From the NCBI RefSeq assembly GCF_031426495.1, contig NZ_JANPLK010000013.1:46054-110053 (forward strand): a stretch of DNA of 64,000 bases, written 5' to 3'. This document shows, piece by piece, positions 58,990 to 64,000 of this stretch. The notes beneath the pieces were generated by a model that saw nothing but the letters and a program-made list of their open reading frames with translations, was not told the DNA's origin and did not search any database. This DNA is from Gemmatimonas sp. (GTDB lineage Bacteria > Gemmatimonadota > Gemmatimonadetes > Gemmatimonadales > Gemmatimonadaceae). Each line of letters starts with the position of its first letter. The first letter of the stretch is position 1. Position numbers and translations under genes: made by a program.

Positions 58990-60864
58990 CTACCGGCGCT
59001 GCGTCCCCGTCGTGTCGGTCAGGGCCCCGAGGAACTGGACCAACTGCCGCTTCTCAACCGCCGTCAGTTTCAGCGGGTCGGGCGGGAGCGTCTGGTTGTC
59101 CAGTACGACTCCAATCCCAGCGCCGCCGCCCCGATTGTAGAACTCCACCACTGACTCCAGCGTCGGATACGCCCCATTGTGCATGTAAGGCGCGGTCAGC
59201 CCGACGTTGCGCAGCGACGGCGTGCGAAAGGCGTACTTGTTGGGCGCAGAGATGGAGATGCGATATCGACCCACATCCGGATCGATGCGTCCGCCATTCG
59301 TCACCGCACGTACAGGGACACCGAGCACCTCCAGCTCCGACTTCTGGAACATCGGCGGAACCGTCCCATTGGTCAGCGGCAGAAAGTGGCAGGTCGCACA
59401 CTTGCCCTTCCCCACGAACACGTTGAAGCCTGCCCGCTCATCGGCGTTCAACGCCGTGGTATCACCGCGAAGCGCACGGTCGACCGGACTGTGCAACGAC
59501 GTGAGGCTACGCATATAGGCCGCGAGCGCGGCACGAATGCGGGTGGGCGTGACCACGGTATCCACGGCGCCCGCCCGACTCACGAACGCCGCACGGAAGG
59601 GCGCGGCCAGCGCGCTGTCGCCGGTCAGTGCCGTGGACACATCCGAGAGACGCGCGTGCATTTCGTCGACATTCTGCACCACCTCGGTGACTTGATCTTC
59701 GAGGTAGGTCGTGCGCAAATCACTGAACGACCCGACTTGCAGCCCGATGTTGATCACCGTGGGCGTGTTGCGTGGCAGCGGCTGCCCCGATCGACCGGGA
59801 CTTGCTTTCAGGCCGTCGGTGAAGGCCCGTCCCGGGATATGGCATGAACTGCACGCGCGCGAGTTATCGCCCGAGAGTCGCGTGTCATGAAAGAGGGCAC
59901 GGCCCAGCGCGACGCGCGCCGCCGGCTCCTGCCGCGTGTCGATCGGCGCGAACGCCAGCACATCGAACGCATCCGCATCGAACAGCGTGACCGCCTGCAT
60001 GCGGAACGCACGGCGTTCGTCGGGCTGACCGATACCGAGCGCCACCCGCTGCGCGTTGAGCGCACGCGTGAGGGGATTCGCGTAGCGCACCAGAAAATCG
60101 AGATGGTTGAACGCATCGCGGCTCGCGTTGGTGCGCAACGCACGCTGTGCTCCGATCAACGCCGAATCCACCGCCGTCCATCCGATCGTGTCGCCGCGGT
60201 ACGGCGCGATGGCGCGGGCAATGCCCTCCAGCGCCGCGTCTGCCTCCCGCAGGGAGTGACCAGCTACCGGCGAATCGAATCCCGTGATCCCGAGCGACAC
60301 CACGCGGGCCATTTCAAGCTTGACGGCATCCCACACGCGATCATCGGTCACTACCTGGACGCCGATCATAGTGCGCGCCCGCGTGAGAATCTGACGTAGC
60401 GTGCGGACTTCGGTCTGCAGCGCCTCGCGTTCGGCACGCGGATCGGCGCTGAACAACGCTTCTTCGACGACCTGAAACCCAGTGGGAGGCGTCACGATGT
60501 TCGGACCCTCGTGCTCTTCCGCGTGCGGCAGCGCGGGGCCATTGAGCTCGCGCGAGGTCGTCGGCGCATAGTACTCGAGCGCCAGTTCGACGTGCTTGAA
60601 CGACGAACGCGCCGACGTGAAGAGTTCGCGTGCGCGTTGCAGCGCATCACCCGTGTCGAGCGTCGACACCGCGCTGTCCAGTCGCGCCGTATGCACAATC
60701 AGTGAATCCATATCCAAGCGCCACGATGCCAACGCCTGCATCGCGCGGGCATCGCCGCCGCGCGCGATCTGAGGCACGACCGCGTCGGGCTCACCGCACG
60801 CACCTGCTGCCGCGGCGACTAACACCGCGGCAGCCACTATACTCAGTCGACGCACCGTCTTCAC
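58990..60864 (-). CDS. Di-heme cytochrome c peroxidase/MauG-family protein with an extra N-terminal domain
   Basis: About 624 residues from a GTG at 60864. A lipobox-like AGACGE follows the signal. The N-terminal half (about 30-290) is alpha-helical with SFKHVELALEYYAPTTSREL and TGFQVVEEALFS, resembling imelysin-like regions. The C-terminal half is a di-heme peroxidase: first heme CSSCHIPGRAF (about 348), second CATCHFLPLTN (about 495), with NTPTVINIG, RTPSLRNVGLTAPYMHNGAY and GGGAGIGV. Its start overlaps the stop of the PhoX-like gene by one base, so the two are translationally coupled. Confidence 0.88.
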   Translation of the reverse strand: MKTVRRLSIVAAAVLVAAAAGACGEPDAVVPQIARGGDARAMQALASWRLDMDSLIVHTARLDSAVSTLDTGDALQRARELFTSARSSFKHVELALEYYAPTTSRELNGPALPHAEEHEGPNIVTPPTGFQVVEEALFSADPRAEREALQTEVRTLRQILTRARTMIGVQVVTDDRVWDAVKLEMARVVSLGITGFDSPVAGHSLREADAALEGIARAIAPYRGDTIGWTAVDSALIGAQRALRTNASRDAFNHLDFLVRYANPLTRALNAQRVALGIGQPDERRAFRMQAVTLFDADAFDVLAFAPIDTRQEPAARVALGRALFHDTRLSGDNSRACSSCHIPGRAFTDGLKASPGRSGQPLPRNTPTVINIGLQVGSFSDLRTTYLEDQVTEVVQNVDEMHARLSDVSTALTGDSALAAPFRAAFVSRAGAVDTVVTPTRIRAALAAYMRSLTSLHSPVDRALRGDTTALNADERAGFNVFVGKGKCATCHFLPLTNGTVPPMFQKSELEVLGVPVRAVTNGGRIDPDVGRYRISISAPNKYAFRTPSLRNVGLTAPYMHNGAYPTLESVVEFYNRGGGAGIGVVLDNQTLPPDPLKLTAVEKRQLVQFLGALTDTTGTQRR

Positions 60865-62324
60865 TAGCGCGGCAATCCCTTCACAATGACCATCTGGCTC
60901 GCCTGGTTCTCGTTCGGACGCAACGTGCCGCCGTCAACACCCAGATACTTCGTGCCGCGCCACGAGTGCGGCTGCAGTGCGATGACGAACGTGTTCTCCT
61001 GGCCCAGCTCGGTCGACACGTCGAGCATGGCGCCGTACTCCCAGCCCGCCTTGCCCGCCGGACGGCCGCCGATCGCATTGTAGATCGCGGCGTCGGCCGC
61101 GGTACGACGGTGATCGAGCTCAATCACCGGGCGCACGTCGCGCGTGGCGATGTTGTACTGGTAGATGTAGGCATCGTGCGCCTCATCTCCGTAGCCGTTG
61201 TCGTCTTCCTGCGCGTACACGTAGTTCGTACCGACGTAGATGTTGTCCGGGTTCTGGAAGGTCTTCGCGGGACCGTTGCGGTCGTCACCATCCATCACCA
61301 CTTCGAGCGTGCCAGACAAGGGGCTGCTTTCGTCGAGCTTCACGCGATACACGCGACCGTACTTGCTACGGCTGTAGTCCGCATTCACGCCCGTGTTGTT
61401 CTGACCCGTCACCGTGAAGTACAGCTCGCGATTGTTGGCGGCCGAGCCCTTGCGATAGTCCACATCTTCTACGCGCGCAAAACGCATCGCGTTCACGGTC
61501 ACGCTTGCCAGATTGATCTGGCGACCGGTCAGCGTCTTCTGATTGGCGATCTGGCGGAACTGCACCGGATACGTCTGTCCGACCACCATGTCGCGCTCGC
61601 GCGTGTTGTTGTCCGTACGCGCCAACACATACAGGTTGCCGTTATCGAGGTCGCCGACGGTGTTGGCGACATACATCGCCAGCTGGCCGCCTTCGGGGCT
61701 GGAGTCGTCGTCACCGATGATGATGACGGTACGGTTCGGGAACGCCACCTTCGGCAAGGGGAGCGACTGCTCGGAGTTCCAGCGACCGAGGGCCGCCAGG
61801 TATCGAGGTGTATTCGCCGGGCCGGATGGATCGACGGCGAGAATCTCCGACTCCTCGCTGCTCTCACCATTGGTGAGGAACAGCGGGCCGAAGCCATGCG
61901 TCTCCGGCGTGGCCAGCGTGGCCGAGCACAGACGGTACCGACCGGCGGTGGAATTCACTACGTAATCGCCGGAGATGGGCTTGAGCGTCGCGTCGAAGCG
62001 CACGCGGGACACCGCGTAATTGTCTTCGTGGTTCGTGAGCAACGAGAAGCTTCCGTCGGTGTTGCGCGTGAATCCGGCGCCGTCGGCTGAGCCACCAAAC
62101 ACGAAGTTCGGCGACCCGGGCAGCTTATCGTCGCTGCCGATCAAGCTGAAGATCTCAACGCCGGACACCAAGGACTTGGCAAGGGCGGGCGTGACCGACT
62201 GATTCGTGAGCGCGACTGGCGCGATCTGCTTCACGTCGGTCGAGTTGTCGTCGCTGCAGGCCGCGACGACGAAGCCGCACGAGGCAACCAGTGCGCGCGC
62301 GGCGAAAGTTGAGGGAGAGCGCAT
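60864..62324 (-). CDS. PhoX-family (DUF839) lipoprotein
   Basis: A 486-residue predicted lipoprotein (lipobox VAAC, Cys about 22). It shows PhoX/DUF839 features: SLLTNHEDNYAVSRVRFD (about 95), the ESSEESEILAVDPSG segment, RFARVEDVDYR and FQNPDNIYVGTNYVYAQEDD (about 352). PhoX enzymes are calcium/iron-dependent phosphomonoesterases, but many DUF839 proteins are not proven phosphatases. It is the first gene of the pair with the di-heme peroxidase. Confidence 0.85.
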   Translation of the reverse strand: MRSPSTFAARALVASCGFVVAACSDDNSTDVKQIAPVALTNQSVTPALAKSLVSGVEIFSLIGSDDKLPGSPNFVFGGSADGAGFTRNTDGSFSLLTNHEDNYAVSRVRFDATLKPISGDYVVNSTAGRYRLCSATLATPETHGFGPLFLTNGESSEESEILAVDPSGPANTPRYLAALGRWNSEQSLPLPKVAFPNRTVIIIGDDDSSPEGGQLAMYVANTVGDLDNGNLYVLARTDNNTRERDMVVGQTYPVQFRQIANQKTLTGRQINLASVTVNAMRFARVEDVDYRKGSAANNRELYFTVTGQNNTGVNADYSRSKYGRVYRVKLDESSPLSGTLEVVMDGDDRNGPAKTFQNPDNIYVGTNYVYAQEDDNGYGDEAHDAYIYQYNIATRDVRPVIELDHRRTAADAAIYNAIGGRPAGKAGWEYGAMLDVSTELGQENTFVIALQPHSWRGTKYLGVDGGTLRPNENQASQMVIVKGLPR

Positions 62325-62540
62325 GAAACCAACGTCCTCGATATGTAAGTGCGGAGCGGATGAAACGACCTGCGTGGTGGTCGTGTCTGACGACAGACAT
62401 ACGCGGCGGTCGGCGACGAAGCCGATACGGTCGCGTCACGCCGATGTCACGAGCCCGTCTCGGAACGACTGATGGGGTGCAGTCCAATCGCCGTGGTGCA
62501 ATCATTGATTCTCGTGAATACACATCTGCGCGCTCTCATT

Positions 62541-62597
62541 CACTTTTCGTGACATCACTCACTCTTCGTGACATCACTCACGCGTCGTGACGTGCTC
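62541..62597. repeat. 19-bp tandem repeat across the Rieske gene start
   Basis: Units of CACTYTTCGTGACATCACT start at 62541 and 62560, with a partial third at 62579. The start codon GTG lies in the second unit (62568). Because 19 is not a multiple of three, the GTGs of the other units are out of frame. Confidence 0.8.
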
Positions 62598-63050
62598 GGC
62601 TTGGCGGCGGCACTGCTTCCCATCGTCGCCTGCGGCAAGCCATCGCAGATCGTGGAGCCACCGGAAGTCGACGCCATTCCCGACGACGCCGTAGTGATCA
62701 CGAACGACTCGGTACTCGTGCGTGTCGAGCGCATTCCGGCGCTGCGGTCGATCGATGGGGCCGCGGTGTTGTTGGCGGCTCGCGTGATCATCATTCGCAC
62801 GGGGACCACTACCTTTCGTGCGCTATCGGCCGAATGTCCGCACTCGGGATGCGGTGTGTCCATCATCGACACGCCGAGGCTCATTTGCCCGTGTCACGGC
62901 TCCGAGTTCGACTTCAGTGGCAACCGACTGGCTGGTCCGGCCCCGACGGGGCTTCGCATGCTCCGGGCCGACTTCAACGAAGCGAACGGTGTCCTTCAGG
63001 TGACGCGCAGCATCGCCCCTCAGCTCAGGCCGAACTCTTCCCGCGCCTGA
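62568..63050 (+). CDS. Rieske [2Fe-2S] protein with Tat signal
   Basis: A 160-residue protein from GTG 62568 with a twin-arginine signal (TRRDVLGLAAALLPIVAC) that also ends in a lipobox-like Cys. The Rieske cluster ligands are CPHSGC (about 89) and CPCHGSEFD (about 106). It could carry electrons in the periplasm. It stands divergently from the PhoX-like gene. Its 3' end overlaps the convergent membrane-protein gene by 31 bp. Confidence 0.88.
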   Translation: MTSLTRRDVLGLAAALLPIVACGKPSQIVEPPEVDAIPDDAVVITNDSVLVRVERIPALRSIDGAAVLLAARVIIIRTGTTTFRALSAECPHSGCGVSIIDTPRLICPCHGSEFDFSGNRLAGPAPTGLRMLRADFNEANGVLQVTRSIAPQLRPNSSRA

Positions 63051-63850
63051 CGCGCCGCGCGGCTGTGGACGTCGTCGGCGCCGAGGGCCGTGCCACTCGC
63101 GTCGGTAGCGCTAGCGCCAGCCTTCACCAGCTCCAAGGCGTCTTCACGGCGCGCCAGGAGCGTCCAGAATTCACCGGCGTCGGGATCAGCCCCCTGGTCG
63201 GCCGGGAGCAGCGCGTACATGGCCTTGTACATCATCGAGAAGGCGAAAAAGATCGCGACCATGTCCGGCAGCACGAGCACGAACCGGGTGATCGCGTTCA
63301 CATTGGCGACCTGATCGTTGAAGGCCGGCGTGTTGAACGGCGCGAGCACCATTCGGTAGTTGATCACAAAGTTCACGGCGCCCGCTGCCAAATTCGTCAC
63401 GCCGATGAGGATGCCCGCCTTCTTCATGGCGTGCCCGACCGTCGGCTCATCGAGCAAGCGTTCCATCTGCTGCTCGCGTTCCGGCGTGTCGGGACTCAAC
63501 CCCTGTAGCGCGATCGCGCGCGTCACGGGCGACCCGATCAGCGCCGTGGCACCAAACACCAGAAACGAGACGACGTAGCTGACACTGTCCTTCAGGGCGA
63601 AAAGCAGCCCGTCCACGTACCAGAACGCGAGGGCCCCGCGCATCAGCGACGTCAGACCGACGAACGCCGTGATGAAGTTGAAGCGGCGGGTGATCACCAG
63701 GAGGTCAAGGAGTACCCACACCACCGGGATCATGGCGGCCGTGAGGTACGCATTGAGCGCCCCGAGCGGTTCGGTCCCGTATTTCAGGACAAGGATCGGT
63801 ATGGCGGCACCGATCAGAATGTCCAGCGTGAGCTTCAGCGTCTTCGACAT
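63020..63850 (-). CDS. VC0807-like integral membrane protein
   Basis: A 276-residue protein with about six hydrophobic helices, including LTLDILIGAAIPILVLKYG at the N-terminus, and a hydrophilic C-terminal tail (EFWTLLARREDALELVKAG). The family has no known function. Start ATG 63850. The tail overlaps the Rieske gene by 31 bp on the other strand. Confidence 0.75.
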   Translation of the reverse strand: MSKTLKLTLDILIGAAIPILVLKYGTEPLGALNAYLTAAMIPVVWVLLDLLVITRRFNFITAFVGLTSLMRGALAFWYVDGLLFALKDSVSYVVSFLVFGATALIGSPVTRAIALQGLSPDTPEREQQMERLLDEPTVGHAMKKAGILIGVTNLAAGAVNFVINYRMVLAPFNTPAFNDQVANVNAITRFVLVLPDMVAIFFAFSMMYKAMYALLPADQGADPDAGEFWTLLARREDALELVKAGASATDASGTALGADDVHSRAARQAREEFGLS

Positions 63851-63980
63851 GGACGTGGAATCTCACTGGGGGCGGGGGTAGATGGTACCGGCGGGGATGC
63901 AACTAAACTGCGACCTCCCTAGTGAGCAGGGGGGAGGGCATCAGGAAGGAGGAGGCAGGCGAGTTCAAGGGGTCAGAGTC

Positions 63981-64000
63981 GTTGAACGCCAGCGTTCAAC
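63981..64000. repeat. Hairpin at the window end, possible REP-type element
   Basis: GTTGAACG-CCAG-CGTTCAAC is a perfect 8-bp hairpin preceded by GGGGTCAGAGTC (63969-63980), a leader often seen before palindromic REP-like elements. It reaches the end of the window, so its extent cannot be told. The rest of 63851-63980 shows no gene. Confidence 0.35.

Overview
The window looks like chromosomal DNA of a GC-rich Gram-negative bacterium, most likely Gemmatimonadota (Gemmatimonas-like). This is an inference from gene content, not from a marker gene: there are many signal-peptide or lipobox proteins, an RND/TolC efflux system, a fused CcoN-CcoO cbb3 oxidase, Asp-box (sortilin-like) and S9, M19 and M20 exported hydrolases, and ornithine-lipid synthesis. 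No rRNA, tRNA or CRISPR array was recognised. Shine-Dalgarno sequences are often absent, and GTG starts and 1-4 nt stop/start overlaps are common.

Layout. 1-8.3 kb: 5' part of a DEAD-box helicase, an MsbA-type ABC exporter flanked by two copies of a palindromic repeat, an acyl-ACP desaturase, a membrane Ser/Thr kinase and PEP carboxylase. 8.3-17 kb: a large outer-membrane-type protein, a GDPD lipoprotein, an ankyrin protein, an EAL phosphodiesterase and a 1096-residue exported Asp-box protein. 17-23 kb is an accessory patch: a broken IS3-family element interrupted by an internally deleted IS1182-type element, then a two-gene lipoprotein unit of lower GC encoding an HEYGH metallopeptidase, then an intact IS256-family element with an 8-bp target duplication. 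23-29.5 kb: a tripartite RND efflux operon (permease, adaptor, TolC-like protein) with a divergently placed operator and a TetR-type regulator. 30-36 kb: dispersed repeats, then a tightly overlapping five-gene minus-strand operon (esterase, M19 dipeptidase, Tat-exported epimerase-like protein, its cytoplasmic paralogue, an ADP/ATP-translocase-like transporter). 36-39 kb: olsB-olsA-like acyltransferases facing a GNAT/DUF411 pair with an 88-bp 3' overlap. 39-41 kb: a chemoreceptor. 41-49.4 kb: the full cbb3 oxidase operon ccoNO-Q-P-G-H-(SafE)-I-S, almost every junction being a 4-nt overlap. 49.7-54.8 kb: a methyltransferase-like gene split by an in-frame amber codon, an APC permease, an unusual aldo/keto reductase-RidA fusion and an M20D amidohydrolase. 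54.8-64 kb: NTF2-like protein, S9 peptidase, methyltransferase, a coupled PhoX-like / di-heme peroxidase pair, a Rieske protein and a VC0807-like membrane protein.

How the genes work together. The clearest multi-gene systems are the cbb3 terminal oxidase with its copper/assembly factors, the RND efflux pump with its TetR repressor, ornithine-lipid synthesis, and an apparent amine/amino-acid uptake and processing unit (permease, AKR-RidA, amidohydrolase). The least explained items are the in-frame amber stop, the AKR-RidA fusion, the Tat/non-Tat epimerase pair, the low-GC metallopeptidase island between transposable elements, and several families of dispersed or tandem repeats. No obviously new defence or RNA system was seen.
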